Below the pieces are notes generated by a model that saw nothing but the letters and a program-made list of their open reading frames with translations, made no database searches and had not been told where the DNA came from. Source: Verrucosispora sp. WMMD573 (lineage in GTDB: Bacteria > Actinomycetota > Actinomycetes > Mycobacteriales > Micromonosporaceae). Taken from it: 64,000 nt of DNA. Made by a program: the position numbers and the translations under genes. Below are positions 28,988 through 36,593 of the stretch, one piece after another (position 1 is the stretch's first letter; each line of letters opens with the position of its first letter). The stretch covers positions 1,488,001-1,552,000 of the forward strand of contig NZ_CP114901.1 in NCBI RefSeq assembly GCF_027497175.1, in the 5' to 3' direction.

Positions 28988-30139
28988 ATGCTGCCCGAAC
29001 GAACTGAGGTACTGGTCGTCGGCGCGGGTCCGACCGGGCTCACCGCCGCACTCACCCTGGCCCGTCGAGGGGTTGAGGTGACCGTCGTCGACCAGCGGGA
29101 GAAGCCGGCGGTGACCTCGCGGGCGGCGGTCGTGCACGCGTACACCCTGGAGGTGCTCGACCGGATCGGAGCCGGCGAGGCGCTGGTGACCCGAGGGCTG
29201 CGGTCGGCCCGGTTCAGCGTCCGCGACCGCGACCGGGTGCTGGTCACCGTGCCGTTCGGCGGGTTGCCCAGCCGGCACCGGTACGCGCTGATGGTGTCCC
29301 AGTCGGTGACCGAAGAGGTGCTCACCGACCGGCTGGCCGAGGCCGGCGTGCGGGTGCTGCGCCCGTACCGGCTCACCGGCCTGCGGCGCGACGGCGAGGG
29401 CGCGGTGGCCGACCTCGACGGCACGATCGTGCGCGCCCGGTGGGTGGTCGGCGCCGACGGGATCAACAGCAGCGTCCGCGAGTTGGCCGGCATCGCCTTC
29501 ACCGGGCCGGCCGGCTCCGAGGAGTCGTTCGTGCTCGCCGACGTACGCGTCGACAGCGGTCTGCCCCGCGACGGCGCGTCGATCTTCCTCGCCCGGGGCG
29601 GGCCGCTGGTCTGGGCGCCGCTGCCCGACGGGCGGGTACGCCTGGTCGCCACCGTCACCGATCCGCCCGCCGAGCCGGACGCGGCCTATCTGCAACGCCT
29701 GCTCGACGAGCGCGGCCTCCGGCAGCGGCCGGACCGGGTGCGCGAGGTGCTCTGGTCATCGCGTTTCCGGCTGCACCGACGGGTCGCCGGGACGTTCCGC
29801 TCCGGGCCGGTGCTGCTGGCCGGGGACGCCGGGCATGTGCACAGTCCGGCCGGCGGGCAGGGCATGAACCTCGGCATCAGCGACGCGGTCGACCTCGGTG
29901 AGACCCTGGCCGACGTGCTCGCCGGAGCGGCCGAGACCCGGCTGGACGAGTACGCGGCCAGACGTCGCCCGCTGGCACACGAGGTGGCCGGATTCGCCGA
30001 CCGACTGACCCGCCTCGCTACCGTGCCACCCGCCGCTCGGCCGGCCCGGGACCTGCTGCTACGCCTGATTTCGATGCTGCCGCCGGTGCGGCACCGGATC
30101 GCGCTCCGGCTCTCCGGCCTCAGCCAACGCCCGACGTGA
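28988..30139 (+). CDS. FAD-dependent monooxygenase (aromatic hydroxylase type)
   Basis: This 383-residue flavoprotein has the dinucleotide motif VLVVGAGPTGLTAALTLARRG, the FAD/NADPH DG motif (RWVVGADGINSSVRELAGI) and GPVLLAGDAGHVHSPAGGQG with MNLGISDAVDLGETL, as in the phenol/para-hydroxybenzoate hydroxylase class. It is probably an inducible detoxifying or catabolic hydroxylase. GGAGG lies before the ATG. Its promoter region carries the TetR operator; the regulator is divergent. The substrate is unknown. Confidence 0.92.
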   Translation: MLPERTEVLVVGAGPTGLTAALTLARRGVEVTVVDQREKPAVTSRAAVVHAYTLEVLDRIGAGEALVTRGLRSARFSVRDRDRVLVTVPFGGLPSRHRYALMVSQSVTEEVLTDRLAEAGVRVLRPYRLTGLRRDGEGAVADLDGTIVRARWVVGADGINSSVRELAGIAFTGPAGSEESFVLADVRVDSGLPRDGASIFLARGGPLVWAPLPDGRVRLVATVTDPPAEPDAAYLQRLLDERGLRQRPDRVREVLWSSRFRLHRRVAGTFRSGPVLLAGDAGHVHSPAGGQGMNLGISDAVDLGETLADVLAGAAETRLDEYAARRRPLAHEVAGFADRLTRLATVPPAARPARDLLLRLISMLPPVRHRIALRLSGLSQRPT

Positions 30140-30214
30140 GTCGACGTTCCCGGTAATCGGACTGGCGGGTAACCACGGCCCCACGCTGTCGACAGTCGGG
30201 TCTACGCTGGCCCG

Positions 30215-30841
30215 GTGACGGTGGAGCAGCAGGCCCGGGGCGCAAGTGGCGGGGCCACGGGGGCGGGACGACGCCGATCCCGCAAGGACGAGATTCTTGA
30301 GATCGCGGTGGGTCTGTTCGCCTCGCGGGGTTACCACGGTGTGTCGATGGACGACATCGGCGCGGCTGCCGGTGTGACCGGCCCGGCGCTCTACCACCAC
30401 TTCGCCGGCAAGGAGGCGATGCTGGTCGCCGCGCTGACGCCGGTGAGTGAGGGACTGCTCGACGGCGGGCGGCAGCGCTCCGCCGCCCATTCCGGCGACC
30501 CGCGCGCTTCGCTGGAGTCGCTCATCGACTTCCACGTGGACTTCGCGCTCGCCAACCCGGCCGTCATCGCGCTGCACCTGCACGAGCTGGACCGGCTGCC
30601 GGAGGAGCCCCGGCGGCGCATCCGCCGACTTCAGCGGCTCTACGTCGAGGAGTGGGTCACCGTGCTGACCGCCCTGCATCCGGGGCTGCCGGACGGCGAG
30701 GCGCGGGTGTTGGCACACGCCGCGTTCGGCCTGATGAACTCCACCCCGTTCCTCGGCGGCGAGGTCGACCGCCGGCGTCGGGCCGAATTGCTGCGCGCCG
30801 CCACGCTGGCCGCGCTGCTCGCCCCCACCGACCCCGCCTGA
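30215..30841 (+). CDS. TetR/AcrR-family regulator of the acyl-CoA cluster
   Basis: This 208-residue protein shows the DNA-binding segment SRKDEILEIAVGLFASRGYH, GVSMDDIGAAAGVTGPALYH and HFAGKEAMLVAAL. It precedes, in the same direction, biotin carboxylase, HMG-CoA lyase, carboxyltransferase and acyl-CoA dehydrogenase genes, so it is the likely local repressor responding to an acyl-CoA, as LiuR/AtuR-type regulators do. The start is GTG with a poor ribosome site. A candidate operator lies before the carboxyltransferase gene (33629-33638). Confidence 0.88.
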   Translation: MTVEQQARGASGGATGAGRRRSRKDEILEIAVGLFASRGYHGVSMDDIGAAAGVTGPALYHHFAGKEAMLVAALTPVSEGLLDGGRQRSAAHSGDPRASLESLIDFHVDFALANPAVIALHLHELDRLPEEPRRRIRRLQRLYVEEWVTVLTALHPGLPDGEARVLAHAAFGLMNSTPFLGGEVDRRRRAELLRAATLAALLAPTDPA

Positions 30842-31072
30842 CAGTCGCCGTCCGGCGTCCTGGCTGACCCGCCCAGGCCGGTGCATTTCATCACATACCC
30901 GCTCGCCGCCACCGGCCGAGGAGCCGACCCCGGTACGCCCGCGCTCGCAGTCGCTCGGGCACCGCGCTTGGGCCCTTCTCTGCCGCAGGCGTTGAGCGGG
31001 GGGCCTTCCTCGCAACCGGGGCGGCGTGGTTCGCTAGCCCGCGTCCCACAAGATGGAACGCTCGGAGGAATC

Positions 31073-32410
31073 ATGATCGAGTCGCTGCTGGTCGCCAACC
31101 GGGGCGAGATCGCCCGCCGGATCATCCGTACCGCCCGGCGGCTCGGGGTACGGGCGATCGCGGTGCACTCGGAGGCCGACGCCGATCTGCCGTTCGTCGC
31201 CGAGGCCGACGAGGCCGTCTGCGTCGGGCCGGCCAATCCGGCACAGAGCTACCGCAACACCGAGGCGATCCTCGCCGCCGCCCGGTCGACCGGCGCGCAG
31301 GCGATCCACCCCGGTTACGGCTTCCTGTCGGAGAACGCCGACTTCGCCCGTACCGTCGAGGCCAGCGGGCTGATCTGGGTCGGACCCGGCGCGGACGCGA
31401 TAAGCGCGATGGGCGACAAGATCAATGCGCGGAACCTGATGGCGGCGGCCGGCGTGCCCGTGGCGGCCGGGACCACCGAGCCGGCGGCCGACCTGACGGC
31501 GGCGGTCGCGGCGGCGGCGGAGATCGGCTACCCGGTGATGGTGAAGGCCGCCGCCGGTGGCGGCGGCATGGGCATGGGTGTGGCGGCCGACGAGGCTGCG
31601 CTGCGCACCGAGTACGACAAGGTGCGGGCCTTCGCGGAGCGGATGTTCGGCGACGGCTCGGTGCTGCTGGAGCGCTACTTTCCCCGGGTGCGCCACGTCG
31701 AGGTGCAGATCCTCGGCCTGGCCGACGGTCGGGTGCTGGCGTTGGGCGAGCGGGAGTGCTCGGTGCAGCGACGCAACCAGAAGCTGGTGGAGGAGTCGCC
31801 CTCCCCGACGGTCTCGCCGGAGCTACGGTCCCGCCTGCTGGCTGCGGCCGTGCGGGCGGGCGAGGCGGTTGACTACCGCAACGCCGGCACTGTCGAATGC
31901 CTGCTCGATCCGGCGACAGGGGAGTTCTTCTTCCTGGAGATGAACACCCGGCTCCAGGTGGAGCACCCGGTGACCGAGCTGGTGCACGGCATCGACCTGG
32001 TGGAGGAGCAGCTGCGGGTGGCCGCCGGCCTGCCGCCGACCTTCGACCCGGACGCGCTGACCTCGCGCGGGCACGCCATCGAGTTGCGGATCAACGCCGA
32101 GGACCCGAAACGGTTCCTGCCCGGCCCGGGAACGATCAAGACCTGGGTGGAGCCGATCGGCGAGGGGGTACGCGTCGACTCCGGCTACGTCGAGGGAAAC
32201 ACTGTCACGCCGTTCTACGACAGCCTGATGGCGAAGCTGATCGTGTACGGCCAGGACCGCACCGAGGCCCTGGCCCGTGCCCGCGCCGCAGTGGCCGCCT
32301 TCGACCTCTCCGGCCCCAAGCACAACCTCCCCTTCTTCGCCGATCTGCTGGAGAACCAGGAATTCCTCTCCGGCAACTACGACACCACAATCGTCTCCCG
32401 CCTCCGCTGA
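31073..32410 (+). CDS. Biotin carboxylase subunit of an acyl-CoA carboxylase, without BCCP domain
   Basis: This 445-residue ATP-grasp enzyme carboxylates biotin using ATP and bicarbonate. It shows IESLLVANRGEIARRIIRTA, the Gly-rich loop VKAAAGGGGMGMG, and the active-site EMNTRLQVEHPVTELVHG. It stops after the biotin-carboxylase domain (SGNYDTTIVSRLR). It therefore lacks the central linker and biotinyl (AMKM) domain normally fused in actinobacterial methylcrotonyl- and propionyl-CoA carboxylase alpha chains of about 600-700 residues. GGAGG lies 5 bases before the ATG at 31073. The context points to methylcrotonyl-CoA, but the substrate is set by the beta subunit. Confidence 0.93.
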   Translation: MIESLLVANRGEIARRIIRTARRLGVRAIAVHSEADADLPFVAEADEAVCVGPANPAQSYRNTEAILAAARSTGAQAIHPGYGFLSENADFARTVEASGLIWVGPGADAISAMGDKINARNLMAAAGVPVAAGTTEPAADLTAAVAAAAEIGYPVMVKAAAGGGGMGMGVAADEAALRTEYDKVRAFAERMFGDGSVLLERYFPRVRHVEVQILGLADGRVLALGERECSVQRRNQKLVEESPSPTVSPELRSRLLAAAVRAGEAVDYRNAGTVECLLDPATGEFFFLEMNTRLQVEHPVTELVHGIDLVEEQLRVAAGLPPTFDPDALTSRGHAIELRINAEDPKRFLPGPGTIKTWVEPIGEGVRVDSGYVEGNTVTPFYDSLMAKLIVYGQDRTEALARARAAVAAFDLSGPKHNLPFFADLLENQEFLSGNYDTTIVSRLR

Positions 32411-32430
32411 TCTCGGCACCGGTCCGCTCG

Positions 32431-32490
32431 GTTGATCATGAAGTTATTGCACTCCGCCCGGCGTGTCGTGGGCAACAACTTCATGATCGC
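32431..32490. repeat. Dispersed long palindrome, copy 3
   Basis: Arms GTTGATCATGAAGTTATTGC (32431-32450) and GCAACAACTTCATGATC (32472-32488) pair with one internal mismatch, then diverge at the outermost bases. The loop of 21 bases lacks the internal TTGATC. It begins 21 bases after the biotin carboxylase stop. Confidence 0.88.
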
Positions 32491-32576
32491 CGAGGGCAAG
32501 TGGGTGGGGTGAGGGGCGGTGGGGCGTGACATGCTGGGGGTGTCAGGGGCAGGACGTGTCACAGCGAGGTGGCCGG

Positions 32577-33491
32577 ATGGCGGAGATGCCGGAGTACGTG
32601 TCCATTCGTGAGGTCGGGCCGCGCGACGGGTTGCAGAACGAGGCGCCGATTCCGACCGACGCCAAGGTGCGGCTGCTCGACGCGCTCTCGCGCACGGGGG
32701 TACGACGGATCGAGGCGGTGTCGTTCGTGCACCCCAGGGCGATTCCGCAGATGGCCGACGCCGACGAGGTGTGGCGACGGGCGCAGCAGGTCGACGGGGT
32801 GCGTTACTCGGCGCTGGTGCCGAACACTCGCGGCGCGCAGCGCGCCCTGGCGGCCGGCTTCACCGAGATCGAGGTGGTCGTCTCGGCGAGCGACACGCAC
32901 AACCGGCGCAACGTCAACCGCTCCACAGACGAGTCGCTTGACGACATCGCCGAGCTGATCGACCTGCTGCACGATGCCGGTGCCCGCGCCGAGGTCATCG
33001 TCGCCACCAGCTTCGGCTGCCCCTACGAGGGCGACATCGATCCGGCGCGGGTGGCCGCCATCGTGGACCGGGTGGTCCGCGACGGCGCCGACCGCGTCGC
33101 GTTCGGCGACACCACCGGCATGGGTACGCCCCGACGGGTCCGTGAGCTGCTCACCGCCGTACGCGACCGCAACGCCGACGTCCCGGTGCTGCTGCACTTC
33201 CACAACACCCGCGGCACCGCGTTGGCCAATCTGCTGACCGCCCTGGAAGTCGGCGTCACCGAGTTCGACGCCAGTGTCGGTGGGCTGGGCGGCTGCCCGT
33301 ACGCGCCCGGGGCGAGCGGGAACCTGGCCACCGAGGAGGCGGTGCACATGCTGCACGACATGGGTATCGACACCGGCATCGACCTGGACGCCCTGATCGA
33401 GGTAGCCGAGCTGGCCGAGCACCTGACCGCCCGCACTCTGCCTTCCGGCGTCCTCCGCGCCGGCCCCCGCACCCGCCTAACCTCCTCCTAA
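32577..33491 (+). CDS. Hydroxymethylglutaryl-CoA lyase
   Basis: This 304-residue TIM-barrel enzyme splits HMG-CoA into acetoacetate and acetyl-CoA, the last step of leucine degradation. It shows IREVGPRDGLQNEAPIPT, SFGCPYEGD, the metal-binding HFHNTRG, and the active-site cysteine loop GGLGGCPYAPGASGN. GAGGTGG lies 4 bases before the ATG at 32577. Related neighbours on both sides support leucine catabolism. A dispersed palindrome separates it from the carboxylase genes on each side. Confidence 0.93.
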   Translation: MAEMPEYVSIREVGPRDGLQNEAPIPTDAKVRLLDALSRTGVRRIEAVSFVHPRAIPQMADADEVWRRAQQVDGVRYSALVPNTRGAQRALAAGFTEIEVVVSASDTHNRRNVNRSTDESLDDIAELIDLLHDAGARAEVIVATSFGCPYEGDIDPARVAAIVDRVVRDGADRVAFGDTTGMGTPRRVRELLTAVRDRNADVPVLLHFHNTRGTALANLLTALEVGVTEFDASVGGLGGCPYAPGASGNLATEEAVHMLHDMGIDTGIDLDALIEVAELAEHLTARTLPSGVLRAGPRTRLTSS

Positions 33492-33530
33492 CCTCCAACC
33501 CCCACCCACCCCCACCCCCGCTCAGCGCCC

Positions 33531-33591
33531 GTTGATCATGAGGTTGGCGGCAGAGTTGATCTCTACAACTGCCGCTAACCTCATGATCAAC
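33531..33591. repeat. Dispersed long palindrome, copy 4
   Basis: Arms GTTGATCATGAGGTTGGCGG (33531 on) and CCGCTAACCTCATGATCAAC (to 33591) pair over at least 23 bp with one G-T-type mismatch. The loop contains TTGATC. It begins 40 bases after the HMG-CoA lyase stop codon, following a C-rich tract. Confidence 0.92.
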
Positions 33592-33628
33592 GCTGGGGTT
33601 TCCGGGGTGGGTGGAGGTGGGGTAGCCT

Positions 33629-33638
33629 AACGATCGTT
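33629..33638. promoter_or_regulatory. Possible TetR operator upstream of the carboxyltransferase
   Basis: AACGATCGTT is a perfect 10-bp palindrome 22 bases before the GTG start. Sequences of the AACG..CGTT type are common operators of TetR-family acyl-CoA regulators. The gene for such a regulator is at 30215. Confidence 0.45.
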
Positions 33639-33660
33639 CAGGTGCTTGAGGTGGGGGGCC

Positions 33661-35196
33661 GTGGTGACGGTTGACGGTGAGGCGCTGGAGCAGCTGCGCA
33701 AGCGGGTCCGGGCCGGCGGCGCGGAGAAGTACCACGCGGCGAATGCCGCCAAGGGCAAACTGTTCGCCCGGGAGCGGGTCGCACTGTTGGTCGACGAGGG
33801 CTCCTTCGTCGAGGACGGGCTCTACGCCAACGCGGTGGCCGAGGGGCTGCCGGCCGACGGAGTGGTCACCGGCACCGCCACCGTCGACGGTCGTCAGGTA
33901 TGCCTGATGGCCAACGACTCCACCGTCAAGGCCGGTAGCTGGGGTGCGCGTACCGTCGAGAAGATCATCCGGATCATCGAGCGGGCCTACGACACCGGCG
34001 TCCCGATGGTCTACCTGGTCGACTCGGCGGGGGCCCGGATCACCGACCAGGTCGACCTGTTTCCCGGGCGACGTGGCGCCGGGAAGATCTTCTGGAACCA
34101 GGTCCGCGCATCCGGCTCCATCCCCCAGGTCTGCGCCCTGTTCGGGCCCAGCGCGGCCGGCGGGGCGTACATCCCGGCGTTCTGCGACGTGGTCGCCATG
34201 GTCGAGGGCAACGCCAGCATGTACCTGGGGTCGGATCGGATGGTCGAGATGGTCACCGGCGAGAAGACCACCCTCGAAGCGATGGGCGGGGCGCGGGTGC
34301 ACTGTGCCGAGTCCGGCGTCGGGCACTTCCTCTGCAAGTCCGAGGCTGAGGCGCTCGACGTGGTGAAGCGCTACCTGTCGTACCTGCCGGCGAACTGGAC
34401 GCAGCAGCCGCCCGCCGCCCCCGCCGTCGAGGCGCCGGCGAAGGCCGACCTCGCCGCGCTGGTGCCGGCGAGCGAGCGGCAGGCGTTCGACATGCGGCGG
34501 TACGTCAAGGGCCTGCTCGACGAGGACTCCTTCTTCGAGATCCAGGCCCTCTGGGCCAAGGAGTTGACCATCGGCTTCGGCCGACTCAACGGCGAGGTCG
34601 TCGGCGTGGTCGGCAACAACTCGATGTTCAAGGGCGGGGTGCTCTTCGTCGACTCGGCGGACAAGGCGACCCGGTTCGTGCAGCTCTGCGACGCGTTCAA
34701 CGTGCCCCTGCTGTTCCTGAGCGACGTGCCCGGCTTCATGGTCGGCAGCGCGGTGGAGAAGCAGGGCATCATCCGGCACGGCGCAAAGATGATCACCGCG
34801 ATCTCCGAGGCGACCGTACCGAAGATCTGCGTGGTGGTGCGTAAGGCGTACGGTGCCGGCCTCTACGCCATGGCCGGGCCGGGCTTCGAGCCGGATGCCA
34901 CCATCGCGCTGCCCACCGCCAAGATCGCGGTGATGGGTGCGGAGGCCGCGGTGAACGCCGTGTACGCCAACAAGATCGCGGCCATCGAGGACGAGGCCGA
35001 GCGGGCGGCGTTCGTCGCCGCCCGACGCGAGGAATACGAGCGGGACATCGACATCGTCCGGCTCGCCAGCGAGCTGGTGATCGACGCGATCGTGGAGCCG
35101 CAGCAGCTACGCGCCGAGCTGGTGCGCCGGTTCGCCGCCGCCCGGAGTAAGCAACGGCACTTCTCCCGGCGACGGCACGGCGTCACCCCGGTCTGA
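33661..35196 (+). CDS. Acyl-CoA carboxylase beta (carboxyltransferase) subunit
   Basis: This 511-residue protein transfers the carboxyl group from biotin to an acyl-CoA. It has two crotonase-like halves. The first contains VTGTATVDGRQVCLMANDST and SAGARITDQVDLFPGR; the second contains FGRLNGEVVGVVGNN and FLSDVPGFMVGSAVEKQG. The sequence resembles methylcrotonyl-CoA carboxylase beta chains (ALVVRKAYGAGLYAM-type loop). Neighbouring HMG-CoA lyase and acyl-CoA dehydrogenase genes agree. The start is GTG 33661 or 33664, with GAGG 9 bases upstream. No biotinyl carrier gene is visible beside it. Confidence 0.92.
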   Translation: MVTVDGEALEQLRKRVRAGGAEKYHAANAAKGKLFARERVALLVDEGSFVEDGLYANAVAEGLPADGVVTGTATVDGRQVCLMANDSTVKAGSWGARTVEKIIRIIERAYDTGVPMVYLVDSAGARITDQVDLFPGRRGAGKIFWNQVRASGSIPQVCALFGPSAAGGAYIPAFCDVVAMVEGNASMYLGSDRMVEMVTGEKTTLEAMGGARVHCAESGVGHFLCKSEAEALDVVKRYLSYLPANWTQQPPAAPAVEAPAKADLAALVPASERQAFDMRRYVKGLLDEDSFFEIQALWAKELTIGFGRLNGEVVGVVGNNSMFKGGVLFVDSADKATRFVQLCDAFNVPLLFLSDVPGFMVGSAVEKQGIIRHGAKMITAISEATVPKICVVVRKAYGAGLYAMAGPGFEPDATIALPTAKIAVMGAEAAVNAVYANKIAAIEDEAERAAFVAARREEYERDIDIVRLASELVIDAIVEPQQLRAELVRRFAAARSKQRHFSRRRHGVTPV

Positions 35197-35269
35197 GCCG
35201 TCCGGCACCAGCACGATCCCGCTCCGGCGTCACGAGCGCCCGGCGGGCCGTCCACACAGGAGGAACCCG

Positions 35270-36424
35270 ATGGACTTCCGGCTCACCGAGGAGCACGAGG
35301 CGCTACGCGACAGCGTGCGGGACTTCGCCCGCGAGGTGGTCGCGCCGGTCATCGCCGAGCACTACGAGCAGCACACCTTCCCGTACGAGATCATCCGTCA
35401 GATGGGCAAGATGGGCCTGTTCGGCCTGCCCTTCGCCGAGGAGCACGGCGGCATGGGCGGCGACTACTTCGCCCTCTGCCTGGCCCTGGAGGAACTGGCC
35501 CGGGTCGACTCCAGCGTGGCGATCACCCTGGAGGCGGCGGTCTCGTTGGGCGCGATGCCGATCTACCGGTTCGGCACCGACGAGCAGAAGGCACGGTGGC
35601 TGCCCCGGTTGCTCAGCGGCGAGGCGCTGGCCGGGTTCGGGCTCACCGAGCCGGGCTTCGGCTCGGACGCGGGGGGCACCGAGACCCGGGCGGTGCTGGA
35701 CGAGGCGACCGGCGAATGGGTCATCAACGGCTCGAAGGCGTTCATCACGAACTCCGGCACCGACATCACCGCCCTGGTCACCGTCACCGCCGTCACCGGC
35801 ACGCAGCCGGACGGCACGAAGGAGTTGTCCTCGATCATCGTGCCCAGCGGGACGCCCGGCTTCACCGTCGCGCCCGGCTACTCCAAGGTCGGCTGGACGG
35901 CCTCGGACACCCACGAGCTGAACTTCGACGACTGCCGGGTGCCGGCGGAGAACCTGCTCGGCGAGCGTGGTCGCGGCTTCGCCCAGTTCCTGCGCATCCT
36001 CGACGAGGGCCGGATCGCCATCGCCGCGCTGGCCGTCGGCCTCGCCCAGGGCTGTGTCGACGAGTCGATCAAGTACGCGAAGGAGCGGCACGCCTTCGGC
36101 CAACCGATCGGCAACTACCAGGCGATCCAATTCAAGATCGCCGACATGGAGGCGAAGGCGTACACCGCCCGACTCGCCTACTACGACGCCGCTGCCCGGA
36201 TGCTGGCCGGCGAGCCGTTCAAGCGGCAGGCGGCGATCGCCAAGCTGCACGCGAGCACGATCGCGGTGGACAACGCCCGCGAGGCGACACAGATCCACGG
36301 CGGGTACGGCTTCATGAACGAGTACCCGGTGGCCCGGTTCTGGCGGGACTCCAAGATCCTGGAGATCGGCGAGGGCACCTCCGAGGTGCAGCGCATGATC
36401 ATCGCCCGCGATCTGGGGATGTGA
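35270..36424 (+). CDS. Acyl-CoA dehydrogenase (isovaleryl/branched-chain type)
   Basis: This 384-residue FAD enzyme catalyses alpha-beta oxidation of an acyl-CoA. It shows FGLTEPGFGSDAGG, WVINGSKAFITNSG, and the C-terminal ATQIHGGYGFMNEYPVARFW with EIGEGTSEVQRMIIAR. In this neighbourhood isovaleryl-CoA is the expected substrate, feeding the carboxylase with 3-methylcrotonyl-CoA; short-chain substrates are an alternative. AGGAGGAA lies 6 bases before the ATG. It is the last gene of the cluster, 73 bases after the carboxyltransferase. Confidence 0.9.
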   Translation: MDFRLTEEHEALRDSVRDFAREVVAPVIAEHYEQHTFPYEIIRQMGKMGLFGLPFAEEHGGMGGDYFALCLALEELARVDSSVAITLEAAVSLGAMPIYRFGTDEQKARWLPRLLSGEALAGFGLTEPGFGSDAGGTETRAVLDEATGEWVINGSKAFITNSGTDITALVTVTAVTGTQPDGTKELSSIIVPSGTPGFTVAPGYSKVGWTASDTHELNFDDCRVPAENLLGERGRGFAQFLRILDEGRIAIAALAVGLAQGCVDESIKYAKERHAFGQPIGNYQAIQFKIADMEAKAYTARLAYYDAAARMLAGEPFKRQAAIAKLHASTIAVDNAREATQIHGGYGFMNEYPVARFWRDSKILEIGEGTSEVQRMIIARDLGM

Positions 36425-36593
36425 ACCGAGCGGATCGCCCGGACACAGCGGGCGGCCAGCCGACCGGCGCACTTCGATGTCGGTTCGGTGTGGACCGGCT
36501 ACCGATCGGCGGTTGTCAGGTTTCGGCACGGCATCGTCGGGTGGCCGACGATCCCGTGTCCGGTGTCGGGCCTGGGCCGTATTGTCCGTGCCC

